Counted from the first letter of the stretch, positions 1 to 10,668 are shown. The stretch: 64,000 bases of DNA from Prionace glauca (GCA_037974335.1 CM075760.1:41606103-41670102), one strand, 5' to 3'. Notes: a model not told the origin generated them from the letters alone. Numbers and translations are program-made.

Positions 1-474
1 CAGCGAGAATGGGATAAGAAATGGCGAAGAAGAGACCTTTCGCTGGTCCATGCATCCTCTCCCAGAAAGTGAAATGAAGCTGAGACCTGAGCTCTGCAGT
101 GGTTTCATCGTGTCCCATTTTTATTCTGAGTGAACGTCTCCAGAGGAATAATTACGTTAGAAATGGCACCTTAGTTACAGACCGGTGAACAAACAGATTC
201 GCTCACTGTTTGGTACCTCCACATTGCACCATTGACAAGGGGGATGATCCCATTGTATACCTAACCAAACTGCTGCTTGCTCATTCCATGGTTACCTCCA
301 CCTCCCACAAACATTGCCTTCGTGTCTACATCAAGAACAGCAGGTGAGGGGAGATATTGATCTGGGCACTAATCTCAAATTCAAAGACCATCTCTTCTCA
401 TTTCTGCCCAATTACATCTCGCTCACAGATATCAGAATAGTTAGGCGCGTATTTCCTTCTGAGAGTTTTGGAAA
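1..474. other. No recognised feature
   Basis: No convincing coding exon, RNA gene or repeat family was recognised. The short open frame starting near 314 has no domain and runs into the SINE that follows. Confidence 0.4.
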
Positions 475-655
475 CTGTGCTTTTAGGCTAATTGATTGGG
501 TAACAAATTGTCCCTATATTGGACCTCCCTGATCCTCACACATTAGGCATAGACTAAAATCATGAATAGGTCACTGACCATGGGACGGCGGCGCGGGCTC
601 GTTGGGCCGAAGGGCCTGTTTCCCGTGCTGTGTTGTTCTTTGTTCTTTGTTCTTT
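475..655 (+). mobile_element. SINE 3' portion
   Basis: The stretch from the 'ttttaggctaattgattggg' start to a terminal run of TTCTTTG units is almost identical to the 3' part of the element at 14158-14430. The end carries the 'gggccgaagggcctgtttcc' motif also seen at the 3' ends of CR1-like LINEs here. The tRNA-like head is missing, so this copy is truncated at its 5' end. Confidence 0.7.
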
Positions 656-1203
656 GAAATTAGAAGCATGAGTAGTGCATTCATTATTTCTGAGTCTACT
701 CCGCCCTTCATTTTGATCATGAGTTATCATCAAACTGCGTTCCTTCTCCCTAATTATTTTTATTAGATGTACATCTAAAACACCTGAAGTCACTATGACC
801 ATTTTGCACATCCTATGCTCCTGCTGTGACATTCAGCGAGCACAAGATAGATTTCACAGAAATGACAAATGATAACTAAGGTTAATATGCTATATTTTCT
901 TTAAAAAGTGATACAATGAACCCGCTTTCCGACCTACAAACAGCAAGCGAAACACTTCTTATCTACGAAATTCACCTTGGACTTTATTATTTTGGGGCGA
1001 AATAATTGCAATCCTGCATTTCATTTGTTTATTTTCTCACATAAATCTCGGTCATCTAAAGATTTATTATCGAGACGATGTGTAAATCATATTTGGAGGA
1101 GTAAGCTTGATGAAAGTTACTCTTTGACTCTTCTTTGAAATAAAGGAACAGTTGGTGTCACACATCAATAACCATTCGACTGGAGACAGGCAATGCTTGA
1201 GCA
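656..1203. other. Unique non-coding stretch
   Basis: AT-rich sequence without a supportable gene. Open frames here lack domains. Confidence 0.4.
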
Positions 1204-1204
1204 A

Positions 1205-1287
<83 letters not shown>

Positions 1288-1288
1288 A
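1204..1288. repeat. (GT)n microsatellite
   Basis: About 85 bases of almost pure GT, interrupted by two GTAT units. It gives spurious Thr-His and Cys-Val ORFs on the two strands. Confidence 0.95.
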
Positions 1289-1399
1289 CTTGGTAGAAAA
1301 GCCTAGTATCATAGATCAGAGTGCTGTCGTTTCCACGGTGTGACTCCTCGCAATGTGAACACTCGCCGTCCCACATCTTGTATAAATTGGCACAGATGA

Positions 1400-1850
1400 G
1401 TGAGTGAATGACAGGGTGGATTCGTAAATTTGCTGACGACATCAAAGCCGGAGGAGTTGTAGACAGTGAGGATGGATGTTATAGTTTGCAGAGGGACATA
1501 GATAAGCTGCAGAGCTGGGCTGAGAGGTGGCACATGGAGTTTGATGCGGAAAAGTGTGAGGTGATTCACTTTGGTAAGGGTAATAGGAGTACACAATATA
1601 GGGCAAATGGAAGGACTCTTGGTAGTGTCGACGAGCAGAGGGATCTCGGTACACATGTGCATAGATCCCTGAAAGTTGGCACCCAGGTTGATAAGGTTGT
1701 TAAGAAGGCGTACGATGTGTTAGCTTTTATTGGGATTGAATTTCGGAGCCGTGAGGTCATTTTGTAACTGTACAAAACTCTGCTGTGGCCACAGTTGGAG
1801 TATTGCATACAGTTCTGGTTGTTCCAAAATGTAGAATCAATGTCGATGGA
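1400..1850 (+). mobile_element. CR1-like LINE fragment (reverse transcriptase C-terminal part)
   Basis: The 1408-1767 reading frame begins with a degraded FADD catalytic box (RKFADDIKAGG) and continues through DAEKCEVIHFGK and the LGTHVHRSLK block typical of the thumb region of CR1/Jockey-type LINE reverse transcriptases. A stop falls just before the LYKTL motif, so the copy is dead. It is a 5'-truncated LINE remnant, probably inserted next to the following fragment. Confidence 0.8.
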
Positions 1851-3180
1851 GATAAGGAATAGTAAAGGGAAAAATGTCACTGATGGGTGCAGTCTATAGG
1901 CCCCCAATTAATAACTTCGAGGTGGGGCGGGCTATAAACAAACAAATAACCGATGCATGTAAAAATGACCAACAATAATCATAGGGGATTTTAACCTACA
2001 TATTGATTGGTCAACTCAGGTTGGATGCCGTGGACGTGAGGATGAGTTCTTAGAATGCTGTCAAGATAGTTTCCTCGAACAGTATGTTACAAAACTTACA
2101 AGGGAGCAAGCTATCTTGGATTTGGTCTTGTGTAATGAGGTAAAATTAATGATCTCCTTGTTAGGGATTCTCTTGGAAGGAGTGATCACAATATGGTTGT
2201 ATTTCTCATACAGATGGAGGGTGAGAAAGCTATGTCCCAAACCAGTGTTCTCTGCTTGAGCAAGGGAGATACAATATGATAAGGGCGGAGTTGGCTAATG
2301 TAGACAGGGAACACAGATTAATTGATGGGACAGTTGAGGAACAATAGGGGATTTTTAAGGAAATTTTACTCAGTACTCAGCAAAAATATATTCCATTGAA
2401 AGAAGAAGGAATGTAAGAAAAGGGATAACCAGTCATGGATAACTAAGGAAATAAAGGAGAGTATCAAATTAAAAACCAATGAATACAGAGTGTCCACAAT
2501 TACTGGGGAACTAGAAGATTGGGAAAACTTTAAAAAACAACAAAGAACTACTAAGAAAACAAAAAAAGAAAGGAAAGATAGATTATGAAAGTAAACTCGC
2601 ACAAAATACGAAAACTGATAGTAAAATATTTACAAATATATAAAATGGAAAAGGGCAGCTAAAGTAAATGTTGGACTCATAGAAAGTGAGAAGGGGGATT
2701 AATAATGGGAAACAAGGAAATGGCCGAGCCCTTAAACAAGTTTGTTGTATCGGTCTTCGAAGTGGAGGATACAAATAGCACACCAATAATCGATGGACAT
2801 GGGGGTGAGGACGTTGAAATGATCAATATTACTAAAATATCAGTGCTGGGTAACGTAATGGGACTAAAGGTAGACAAGTCCCCTGGTCCGGATGGAATGC
2901 ATCCCGGGGTACAAAAAGAAATGGCAGAAGTAATAGCAAATACATTCGTTGTATTTTATCAAAATTTGCTGGACTCTGTGGAAGTGCTGATTGGAAAACA
3001 GCTAATGTAACGCCACTGTTTAAAACAGGAGGTCAACCAAAGGCAGGTAACTACAGGGCAGTTAGCTTAACATCTGTGGTTGGGAATATTAATTAATGAA
3101 GAAATAGCAGGGCACTTGGAAAAGCAGACACAGCGTGGATTGATGAATTCTTTATTAAATGTAAAACACAGCGAGACTAT
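1850..3180 (+). mobile_element. LINE ORF2 remnant (endonuclease end and reverse transcriptase start)
   Basis: Near 1985 the plus strand reads GDFNLHIDWSTQVG, the AP-endonuclease box of Jockey-superfamily LINEs, followed by EFLECCQDSFLEQYV. The 2705-3010 frame carries the pre-RT block (LKVDKSPGPDGMHP), and near 3050 the NYRAVSLTSVVG box of RT. Order and spacing match one ORF2, but the frame is interrupted repeatedly. The copy is old and non-functional. The end beyond 3100 is vague. Confidence 0.75.
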
Positions 3181-3481
3181 GAAGTGAGTAAAAAAAGTAA
3201 ACCATTCAGTTGGATAAACTTGTGTCATATTTGGAAAAGTCAGAGGTATGAAATCAGCATAAAGCTCTGAAGAATATTCTCTAAACAGACACATGGCAGG
3301 TACTGATCATTGGAAGTATTTGAAACGCCTTAAATTCTACCGTTTTCACATCGCATTTTGTAACTCCCTGTTGTCCATCTCAATTGCTCACACATCCACT
3401 CAAGATCACCCATCTGTAAATTCAGACTGTTCCTTGTTTCGCGGATTATGGTACGTTTGATGCAAGAAACGCGCAGCCTTT

Positions 3482-3554
3482 GGCTCCATAGCTCAGTGGT
3501 TAGAGCACTGGTCTTGTAAACCAGGGGTTGCGAGTTCGATTCTCGCTGGAGCCT
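3482..3554 (+). tRNA. tRNA-Thr (anticodon TGT)
   Basis: A 73-base cloverleaf: acceptor GGCTCCA pairs with TGGAGCC, D-arm TAGCTCAGTGGTTAGAGC, anticodon stem CTGGT/ACCAG enclosing loop CTTGTAA (anticodon TGT), and T-arm with GAGTTCGATTC. All stems pair, so it looks intact. It lies alone among LINE fragments, 5.8 kb from the main tRNA cluster. Confidence 0.93.
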
Positions 3555-3699
3555 GCTTAACTCTTCCTGGAAAATATAGTTTAAAGTACACACAGTAAGT
3601 GCAACGGAGTTTGAAGTGGATGAAGGCAGCTCACATGAGAGTCGACATTTCCAACGTGACTTTAAAAAGTAATTAGTTATTCCCGTGATCATGAAAGTA

Positions 3700-4145
3700 T
3701 CAAAAAGAGACATGTTTGAAAAAGTGGGTGGTTTTGTTTGTACATAGGAGCGCAGGAAGTTAGTTTGTGAGCAATCAGTTCGAAAGGGAAATGGCATTTT
3801 GACCTTTCTTGTCAAAGGAATGGAGTTCAGCAATAAGTCGGTATTACTACAGTTGAGAGGGTTTATTGAGACCGCATGTGGGAAATTCTTCCCAATGCTG
3901 GTCTCCATATTTAAGAAAAGATATTCTTGCATTGCAGACAGTGTGGTGAAGGGTCGTTAGTTTGCCCCGTAAGCTCGGGTTTACGCTGTGATGAGGACTT
4001 GAGGAAATTCGGTTGAAATTCTCTTGCGTTTAGAGGAATGAGAGGTGATCTCATAAAAACCTGCTCCATTCTGAATGGGGTCGAGAGGGTGGACGCTGAG
4101 AGATTGTTTCCACTGGGCGGGAATCTAAAACAGCATCAGCAAAAA
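3700..4145 (+). mobile_element. CR1-like LINE 3' fragment
   Basis: Plus-strand sequence contains the degenerate LINE C-terminal series seen intact elsewhere in the window: 'ggaatggagttcagcaataa' (GIEFxxK block) near 3820, then 'agaggaatgagaggtgatct' (RMRGDLI) near 4033 and GVERVDAERLFPL near 4078. Several interruptions make it a relic. Confidence 0.65.
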
Positions 4146-4149
4146 GAGC

Positions 4150-4420
4150 GTTTAGGGCAGTCTGGAGCTTGTCCATTCTCCCCGTTTATACATAGGTTCC
4201 CTCCCGGTACCCCGGTTTCCTCCCACAGCTCAAAGATGTGCTGGTTAGGTCGATTGGACTTGGCAAATTGTCCCTAAGTGTCCAAAGGTGTGTAGGATAG
4301 GGGGATTAGCAGGATGGGTGCGTGGGACTGCGGGAATGGGACCTTGATGTGGTCTCAGTCGGATAGTCATTGCAGAGTCAGACGGGCTGTATGGCCTCTT
4401 TCAGCAGTGCAGTGGTTAGA
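4150..4420 (+). mobile_element. SINE-like element, HE1-type body
   Basis: The body 'ccggtttcctcccacagctc' followed by 'aagatgtgctggttaggtcg' is the conserved core of the tRNA-derived SINE repeated through this window (for example 14158, 20290, 52878). The end 'gggctgtatggcctctttca' is a diverged form of the LINE-like tail. The head is not clear. Confidence 0.6.
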
Positions 4421-6052
4421 ACATAGAACATAGAACATTACAGCACAAACAGGCCCTTCGGCCCTCGAGTTGCGCCGATCACATCAACCCCACCAATCTA
4501 TAGACCTATCTATAACCCCCAATCCCATTAAACCCCATATACTCATCCAGAAGTCTTTTAAAAGACCCCAGCGAGTTCGCCTCCACCACCGACGACGGCA
4601 GCCGATTCCATTCACTCACCACCCTCTGAGTGAAAAACTTACCCCTAACATCACCTCTGTACTTCCCTCCCCGCACCTTAAATCTGTGTCCTCTCGTAGC
4701 GACCATTTCAACTCGGGGAAATAGCCTCTGAGAGTCCACCCTATCTATTCCTCTCAACATTTTATAAACTTCTATCAGGTCGCCTCTCAACCTTCGCCTC
4801 TCCAGGGAAAAGAGTCCCAGCTCCCTCAACCTATCTTCATAAGGCATGCCTCCCAGTCCAGGCAACATCCTTGTAAATCTCCTCTGCACCCTTTCAATAG
4901 CTTCTACGTCTTTCCTATAGTGAGGCGACCAGAACTGCGCACAGTACTCCAAATGAGGCCTGACGAGGGTCCTGTAAAGTTGCAGCATTACCTCCCGACT
5001 CCTAAACTCAATCCCTCGATTAATGAAGGCCAGTACACCATACGCCTTCTTGACCACCTCCTCCACCTGCGAGGCCGATTTAAGAGTCCTGTGAACTCGG
5101 ACCCCGAGATCCTTCTGTTCTTTAACGCTACTAAGACCCCTGCCCTTAATAGAGTACTCGTTCATCCCGTTGGTTCTGCCGAAATGGACGACTACACATT
5201 TATCCGCGTTGAAGTCCATCTGCCACTTCTCCGCCCATTCCTGCATCCTATCTATGTCCTGCTGCAACTTTTGACATCCTTCCAGACCATCCACAACACC
5301 GCCGACCTTCGTGTCATCAGCGAACTTGCTAACCCATCCCTCCACTTCCTCATCCAGGTCATTTATGAAAATGACAAACAGCAAGGGTCCCAGAACAGAT
5401 CCCTGGGGCACCCCACTGGTGACTGACCTCCATTCCGAAAAAGACCCATCCACAACCACTCTCTGCCTTCTGCAGGCAAGCCAGTTCTGGATCCACAAGG
5501 CCAAAGGCCCTTGGATCCCATGCCCTCTCACCTTCTCAAGAAGTCTTGCATGGGGGACCTTATCAAAAGCCTTGCTGAAGTCCATGTACACTACGTCCAC
5601 GGCACTTCCTTCGTCAATGTGTTCAGTCACATTATCGAAGAACTCAACTAGGCTCGTAAGGCACGACCTGCCCTTGACAAATCCATGCTGACTATTCCTG
5701 ATCATGTCAAACCTCTCCAAATGCTCGTAAATCTTGTCCCTCAGAAGCCTCTCCATCAGCTTACCAACCACTGAGGTCAGACTCACCGGGCGGTAATTTC
5801 CCAGGCTATCTCTGTTCCCTTTCTTGAAAATAGGGACTACATCCGCAATCCTCCAATCTTCCGTAACCTCTCCCGTCTCCATTGACGACGCAAAGATCAT
5901 CGCCAAGGGCTCTGCAATCACTTCCCTGGCCTCCCACAGTATCCTGGGGTACATCCCATCTGGTCCCGGCGACTTATCTACCTTGATAGAATTCAAAAGT
6001 TCTAACACATCCTCCTCCTTAATGTCCACAACACATCCTCCTCCTTAATGTC
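4421..6052 (-). mobile_element. Young 5'-truncated CR1-like LINE
   Basis: A minus-strand LINE whose 3' end (low coordinates) consists of repeated ATGTTCT units after the GGGCCGAAGGGCCTGTTTGT tail. It contains an uninterrupted reverse transcriptase ORF (see separate entry). It lacks the endonuclease region and ORF1, so it was truncated on insertion. The copies at 33030-33595 and 34880-36085 belong to the same family but are more decayed. At the truncated 5' end a 28-base unit ending in 'ctcctccttaatgtccac' is present twice in tandem (about 6003-6055). Confidence 0.88.
4506..6029 (-). CDS. LINE reverse transcriptase ORF (ORF2, C-terminal 507 residues)
   Basis: An intact 507-residue frame. In order: SPGPDGMYPRIL (about residues 18-30), RT boxes 1-2 with FKKGNRDSLGNYRPVSLTS, palm box A VVYMDFSKAFDKVPHARLL, box B SVTSGVPQGSVLGPLLF with FINDL, catalytic box C FADDTKVGG, then the thumb, and a C-terminal domain with LEYCAQFWSPHYRKD and RRLRGDLIEVYKML. 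The catalytic aspartates in boxes A and C are present. The endonuclease is missing, so it cannot be a full element, but lack of interruption over 1.5 kb shows recent insertion. This is transposon protein, not a host gene. Confidence 0.88.
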   Translation of the reverse strand: MDIKEEDVLELLNSIKVDKSPGPDGMYPRILWEAREVIAEPLAMIFASSMETGEVTEDWRIADVVPIFKKGNRDSLGNYRPVSLTSVVGKLMERLLRDKIYEHLERFDMIRNSQHGFVKGRSCLTSLVEFFDNVTEHIDEGSAVDVVYMDFSKAFDKVPHARLLEKVRGHGIQGPLALWIQNWLACRRQRVVVDGSFSEWRSVTSGVPQGSVLGPLLFVIFINDLDEEVEGWVSKFADDTKVGGVVDGLEGCQKLQQDIDRMQEWAEKWQMDFNADKCVVVHFGRTNGMNEYSIKGRGLSSVKEQKDLGVRVHRTLKSASQVEEVVKKAYGVLAFINRGIEFRSREVMLQLYRTLVRPHLEYCAQFWSPHYRKDVEAIERVQRRFTRMLPGLGGMPYEDRLRELGLFSLERRRLRGDLIEVYKMLRGIDRVDSQRLFPRVEMVATRGHRFKVRGGKYRGDVRGKFFTQRVVSEWNRLPSSVVEANSLGSFKRLLDEYMGFNGIGGYR

Positions 6053-6055
6053 CAC

Positions 6056-6330
6056 TATGAGGTTCTATGAGATCAGAGGAATTTACTTCACGCAAAGTGC
6101 TGCGCATCTTTGAAACTCTCCCCCAAAGAGGGTTGTCGCTGCTCCTTCATTGAACACGTTTCAGACTGTGATGGGGAAAATATACGGTCTGTCTGGGAAT
6201 TAAGGGATATAGGGAGCTAGTGGGAAAATGGAGTTGAAGCCCAAGGTCGGATATGATGGCATTGAATGGTAGAACAGGCTCGATAGGCCGAGTGATCCAT
6301 TCCTGCTCCTATTTATTGTGTTCATGTGTA
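6056..6330 (+). mobile_element. LINE 3' end fragment
   Basis: 'gaggaatttacttcacgcaa' and 'gctccttcattgaacacgtt' match the non-coding tail region of CR1-like LINE copies here, and it ends in 'ataggccgagtgatccattcctgctcct'-type sequence (diverged LINE tail). It has no coding capacity. Confidence 0.55.
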
Positions 6331-6394
6331 TGAGAAAAACAGTAATTCATGTTTTTAATAAAAACAGATTATTCCACAAGGTCTCAGCAGGTTG

Positions 6395-6945
6395 GGAAGT
6401 CTTGTTGAAGTTGTACAAGACATTTTAAGGGCACATTCGTCAAACCGTGTGTAAATTCTAGTTATCCTATTATAGAAAATGTGCAGAAAAGATTTATTAG
6501 GATTTACTAGTATTGACGAATTGAGTTATAAGGAGGGACTTTTTTTTCTTCTGGAGAGTAGGAGGCTGAGGAGTGACCTTATAGAGGCCTATAAAATAAT
6601 GAGGGGCATAGACAAGGTAGATAGTCAATATCTCTTCCCAAAGGTAGGGGAGTATAAAGCTAGAGGGCTTAGATTTAAGGTGAGAGGGGAGAAATCCAAA
6701 AGTGTCCAGGTGGGATTTTTTTTACTTCATACAGAAAATTCCAGGGGTAGTAGTTGATGCGGGTACAATTTTATGTTTAAAAAAACGTTTAGATAATTAC
6801 ATGGGTACGATAGAAAAAGAAAAATATTGGCCAAATGCGGGCAATTGGGATTAGTTTAGGGGTTTAAAAAAGGATGGCATGGACAAGTTGGGCCGAAGGG
6901 CCTGTTTCCATGCTGTTAACCTCTATGCCTCAATGAGCAGGTCTG
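6395..6945 (+). mobile_element. CR1-like LINE 3' fragment
   Basis: The 6479-6757 frame shows the LINE C-terminal blocks RRLRSDLIEAYKIMRGIDKVDSQYLFPK and GLRFKVRGE in short form. It ends with 'ttgggccgaagggcctgttt' and 'ccatgctgtt' near 6890-6920. It resembles the copies at 18825 and 38450, a different subfamily from the 4421 LINE. Confidence 0.75.
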
Positions 6946-6984
6946 GCAGCAAACATGAAGAGAAAAACAGAGTTAAGTTTCAGA

Positions 6985-7945
6985 ATCCAATATAATGTTT
7001 GCTGATGACACCAAGATTGGGGGAAAGGCAAATTGTGCGGAGGGTGTGGAGAGTCTGCAGAAGGATCTAGATAGGCTGGGCGAATGGGCCAGGAAATGGC
7101 AAATGGAATTTAATGTTGGCAAGTGTGAGGTAGTCCACTTTGGTAGGAGGAATGGTAGGAAGGACTATTACTTACGGGGCGAAAAACTGCAGCAGGCGAC
7201 GGTGCAGAGGGACCTCGGGGTCCTTGTGCATGAGTCGCAAAAACCCAGCTTGCAGGTGCAGCAGGTGGTCAGGAAGGCGAATGGGATGCTGGCCTTCATA
7301 GCGAGGGGGATTGAATATAAAAGTAGGGAGGTCTTGCTGCAGCTGTATAGGGCATTGGTGAGGCCGCAGCTGGAGTACTGTGTGCAGTTTTGGGCGCCGC
7401 ACCTGCGCAAGGATATTTTGGCCCTGGAGGGAGTGCAGAGGAGGTTTACTCGGCTGATACCGGAGTTGAGGGGATTGAGCTATGAGGAGAGGCTGAATAA
7501 ACTAGGCTTGTACTCGTTAGAGTTTAGAAGAATGAGGGGAGATCTCATTGAGACGTATAAGATGATGAATGGGATGGATAGGATAGAGGTGGAGAGACTC
7601 TTCCCGCTCAAAAAAGACAGTAGGACTAGGGGGAACAGCCTCAAGATAAAGGGGGGGGCGGTTTAGAACAGAGTTGAGGAGGAACTTCTTCACTCAAAGG
7701 GTGGTGAATCTCTGGAATTCTCTGCCCGTTGAAGTAGTGGAGGCTGCCTCGCTAAATATTTTTAAGAAACGGGTTGATGGGTTTTTGATAAGAGAAGGGA
7801 TTAAGGGTTATGGGAGAGGGCGGGAAGGTGGAGCTGAGTCACGACAGATCAGCCATGATCTTATTGAATGGCGGGGCAGGCTCGAAGGGCCAGATGGCCT
7901 ACTCCTGCTCCTATTTCTTATGTTCTTATGTTCTTATGTTATTCA
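6985..7945 (+). mobile_element. CR1-like LINE 3' portion, fairly young
   Basis: The frame 6995-7666 begins at the RT catalytic box (MFADDTKIGG) and continues through LGVLVHESQ, LEYCVQFWAPHLRKD and RRMRGDLIETYKMM. A single frame break in the G run near 7650 separates it from the final block NFFTQRVVNLWNSLP (from 7674). The 3' end is a short run of ATGTTCTT units at about 7918-7940. Fragments at 10395, 11512, 29222 and 63545 are of the same subfamily. Confidence 0.85.
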
Positions 7946-9089
7946 AAACAGTAACATCTTCGAGTTACAACAATTTGCACAACATGTAGACAGGGAATTG
8001 AATTCAATCCAGGCAACGAATGTCCTGAATTTAAACTATTGCTGTATTGCTGTAGTAAAATTATTCAGGAAAGTTAGCTGTTATTTGAAAGGCTGGAGGC
8101 TTGATCGCACCGTGAGTCACACAGTTTTCCTCTATTCCTGCTTCTACTTATATTTCCAACATAGACACACTGTGTGTCCTTCTGCAACAAAGAAACATTG
8201 TTCAAGCTTTGCTGTTCTCACTGTTATTCAGTAAGTTGACATGCAAATAGATCTCTAAATATTATTTTCAAATAATACAAGAGCTATTAGATTATGCTTT
8301 GGTATGTTTTCAAACTATTAGAAACATTGTGTTCACAGTAACTGATAGAAGTTGTTGATGTGATTGCAGATATAGAACTGGAACCCACCATCACACCGAA
8401 TGAATCCACTGTCAGTTTAAGTGTTGATCAGTGAAAATGCCAATTATCCTCTGTGATGTACGGATACCAAATCAATAAGCAATAGCCAATCAAAATAGGA
8501 ACCAGAATCAGTCAATCTTTCTCCCTACTTTCAAACATGTTGTTATTTTCTGTACCATTTGCCAGTGAGGTGAATGAAAAAGTGAACACAGTTTGTGATG
8601 TAAAAATGTGCTCACTCCTTCTGGGAACAAAATCACATTGATGCACAGAGCAACACACACACACAGACACAAAGACGGACAGAGACTTGAGGAGATGCAA
8701 ACATCCAGAAATCAAGGATGTCAACAACTGGTTTCAGTCTTGTACAATTTCTGGCTGGAGTTTAGCAAGTTATCGCCGATGAGCATTAATGAAGGTATCT
8801 GAAAGTGAAACAGGAACAAACAAACTGGAATATTTGGAAGGATTTGATTGCATTGAACGAAGAATTCATTCTGCAGTCACCTAAAGGAATGAATGCTGAG
8901 CAGAGCAGTGGGTGAGGTTCAAATCTTCGTGAGAAAACATCAGTTTCAAATCCACTTTCACTGCTGTTTTGATTGCAGGTCAGGAAGTGAAGCTTTATTG
9001 CTCTCCTCCAATCCGTGATAATAAATATCAGTTATTTCCCGGCAGCAGGCACAAATCTCAGTCTCGCCTTGTGTCCTGTCCTTTCTCAA
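7946..9089. other. Non-coding stretch
   Basis: No gene supported. It contains a short CA microsatellite near 8654 and otherwise unique-looking AT-rich sequence upstream of the tRNA-Leu genes. Confidence 0.4.
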
Positions 9090-9347
9090 ATAAAGACTCG
9101 CAACAAATTCAACAGGAAGCCATATTCTCCCATCTGAGGAGCAGACGAGGTTAAGGACAGTTTAAATGGAGCCGGCCCTTCACTGCAGCTCATTGTGTCT
9201 CTGACTGGAGATAGTTTTTGTTTGCTGCACATTCCAGGATCATCTGATTCGGTGACGATTTCTTCATCGCTCATCCCAACTCCACTGATTTTGACATGTT
9301 TCAGTGTCAATGCAGTGAAATGAAATGATTATCACATTTCCACATGT

Positions 9348-9429
9348 GGGAGTGTGGCCGAGCGGTCTAAGGCGCTGGATTTAGGCTCCAGTCTCTCTCG
9401 ACGCGTAGGTTCGAACGCCGCTACTGCCA
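9348..9429 (+). tRNA. tRNA-Leu (anticodon TAG)
   Basis: The class II layout is clear: A box GTGGCCGAGCGGTCTAAGGC, anticodon stem CTGGA/TCCAG with loop TTTAGGC (anticodon TAG), a variable arm, and a T-loop GGTTCGAAC. The acceptor has one mismatch and the T-stem pairs poorly (GTAGG against GCCGC), so the gene may be decaying. Confidence 0.75.
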
Positions 9430-9962
9430 GAGAGCAGTTGAACGCAGGGATGTGTGTGGTCTCGTTTTCATTTTGACAAACAAACTTGTAAGAACGGGAT
9501 ATTGCGCTTGACTCATCGATCGATAGTTCCGACGCGCCATTGCAAAAAGAAAAACTCACCGACCTCCTCAGAATGCATACAGGGGACAACGTTAGAATCC
9601 CTTCCTTCTCCAGTACCTCCCCAGAGTGGAGAAGCTTCTTGGGAACCTTCAGCATGCAATTGATGAAGACAAATATCTCGCGAAGGCCATTTCCACACCC
9701 CCACTGCTTACCTTCAAAAAACAGAGCAAAAGGAAATTGAGAAGCGACGAGCTTAAGGACCGTTTAAATGATGCTGTCCGTTCAGTGCAGTTCATTGTGT
9801 TTCTGACTGGAAATGATTTCTGTTTGTTACATAGTTCAGGCTTATCTGGTACAGGGAAGGATCTGGCTCAATCCTCCCACTGGTCTTTCCCAACTGCATT
9901 GCTTTATATGAATTTCAGTAACATTTCCATTAAATAATATGATTATGATACATCCTAATGTA

Positions 9963-10041
9963 GTAGTGTGGCCGAGCAGTCAAAGGCGCTGGATTAAGAC
10001 TCCAGTCTCTGTGAAGGTGTGGGTTCCAATCCCACCGCTGG
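9963..10041 (+). tRNA. tRNA-Leu (anticodon TAA), possibly decaying
   Basis: A box GTGGCCGAGCAGTCAAAGGC, anticodon stem CTGGA/TCCAG with loop TTAAGAC (anticodon TAA), variable arm TCTCTGTGAAGGT, T-stem GTGGG/CCCAC. The T-loop is TTCCAAT instead of the usual TTCGAAT or TTCAAAT, and the acceptor contains several G-T pairs. It is the duplicated partner of the Leu(TAG) gene. Function is uncertain. Confidence 0.7.
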
Positions 10042-10204
10042 TAAAATGGGTTTGAGATTTGGTCCTTACTGCTGTAGCCTCACAGCTCAGATTGAAAGCA
10101 GGAGTGTGTGTAGTGTCCTTTTCGTCATGTGATTTTCTGTGAAATGTGTGTCATTTCCTCTGTATATCTCGTATCTGTCCTTTTAAGCACAGACTACTAT
10201 CGGA

Positions 10205-10390
10205 CAGTGATCAGATGGTGATTAACCATATTAGTCAGCACCTATAAACCCATTAAATTCTTTGTTGACTGAATGAGATGCGGATATGTGCTCGATGTCA
10301 AAATCGAACTTCCCTGTCAGTACGTAAAATAGGTTCTTATTTCACGAAAAGTATTTGAGGGCAATGATAACAGGCCTCTAACATCGAGGT
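10205..10390 (+). repeat. Duplicated tRNA-cluster flank, copy 1
   Basis: The sequence starting 'cagatggtgattaaccatat' and running through 'agtcagcacctataaaccca' to 'aacatcgaggttcag' is a diverged copy of 16635-16850 (same order: 'cagatggtgattaactatg', 'ctgcacctaaaccta', 'aacatcgagattcag'). A third partial copy lies at 16530-16600. Non-coding. Confidence 0.75.
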
Positions 10391-10394
10391 TCAG

Positions 10395-10570
10395 GCAATG
10401 AACATAAGAAATAGGAGCAGGAGTAGGCCAACTCGCCCTTCGAGCCTGGCCCGCCATTCAATAAGATCATGGCTGATCTGTCGTGGCTCAGTTCCACATT
10501 CCCGCCCTCTCCCCATAACCCTTAATCCCTTCTCTCATCAAAAACCCATCAACCCGCGTCTTTTCCCCTT
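10395..10570 (-). mobile_element. LINE 3' end fragment
   Basis: Reverse complement of the 6985-7945 LINE tail: 'acataagaaataggagcagg' at the 3' terminus, then 'gccattcaataagatcatgg' and 'ccataacccttaatcccttc'. Only the last 170 or so bases are present. Confidence 0.85.
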
Positions 10571-10596
10571 CCCCGGCATGAGAAAGCGGAATGAAT

Positions 10597-10668
10597 GTTT
10601 CTGCCCGGTTTCGAACCGGGGACCTTTCGCGTGTTAGGCGAACGCGATAACCACTACACTACAGAAAC
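10597..10668 (-). tRNA. tRNA-Val (anticodon AAC)
   Basis: 72 bases. Acceptor GTTTCTG pairs with CAGAAAC, A box TAGTGTAGTGGTTATC, anticodon stem TTCGC/GCGAA with loop CTAACAC, and T-arm CCCGGTTCGAAACCGGG, a perfect stem. The tRNA-Val(AAC) identity and intact folding are clear. Confidence 0.95.

Larger units (their letters stand above)
9090..10042 (+). repeat. Tandem duplication carrying two tRNA-Leu genes
   Basis: Bases 9148-9428 and 9748-10042 are diverged copies. Both contain 'taaggac' then 'gtttaaatg', 'cattgtgt', 'tctgactgga', 'tttttgtttg' (or its variant), 'atcatctg/cttatctg' and then a tRNA-Leu. The shared upstream sequence is about 200 bases, so a unit of roughly 0.6 kb was duplicated before the two tRNAs diverged to different anticodons. 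Confidence 0.75.

Noticed and set aside
1067-1445. Overlapping open frames rich in Thr-His or Cys-Val on both strands
   Set aside because: Translations of the (GT)n microsatellite. No start context, domain or conservation.
4470-6048. Plus-strand frames over the LINE, and similar antisense frames at 7168-7410 and 34884-35547
   Set aside because: Antisense shadows of LINE coding sequence.
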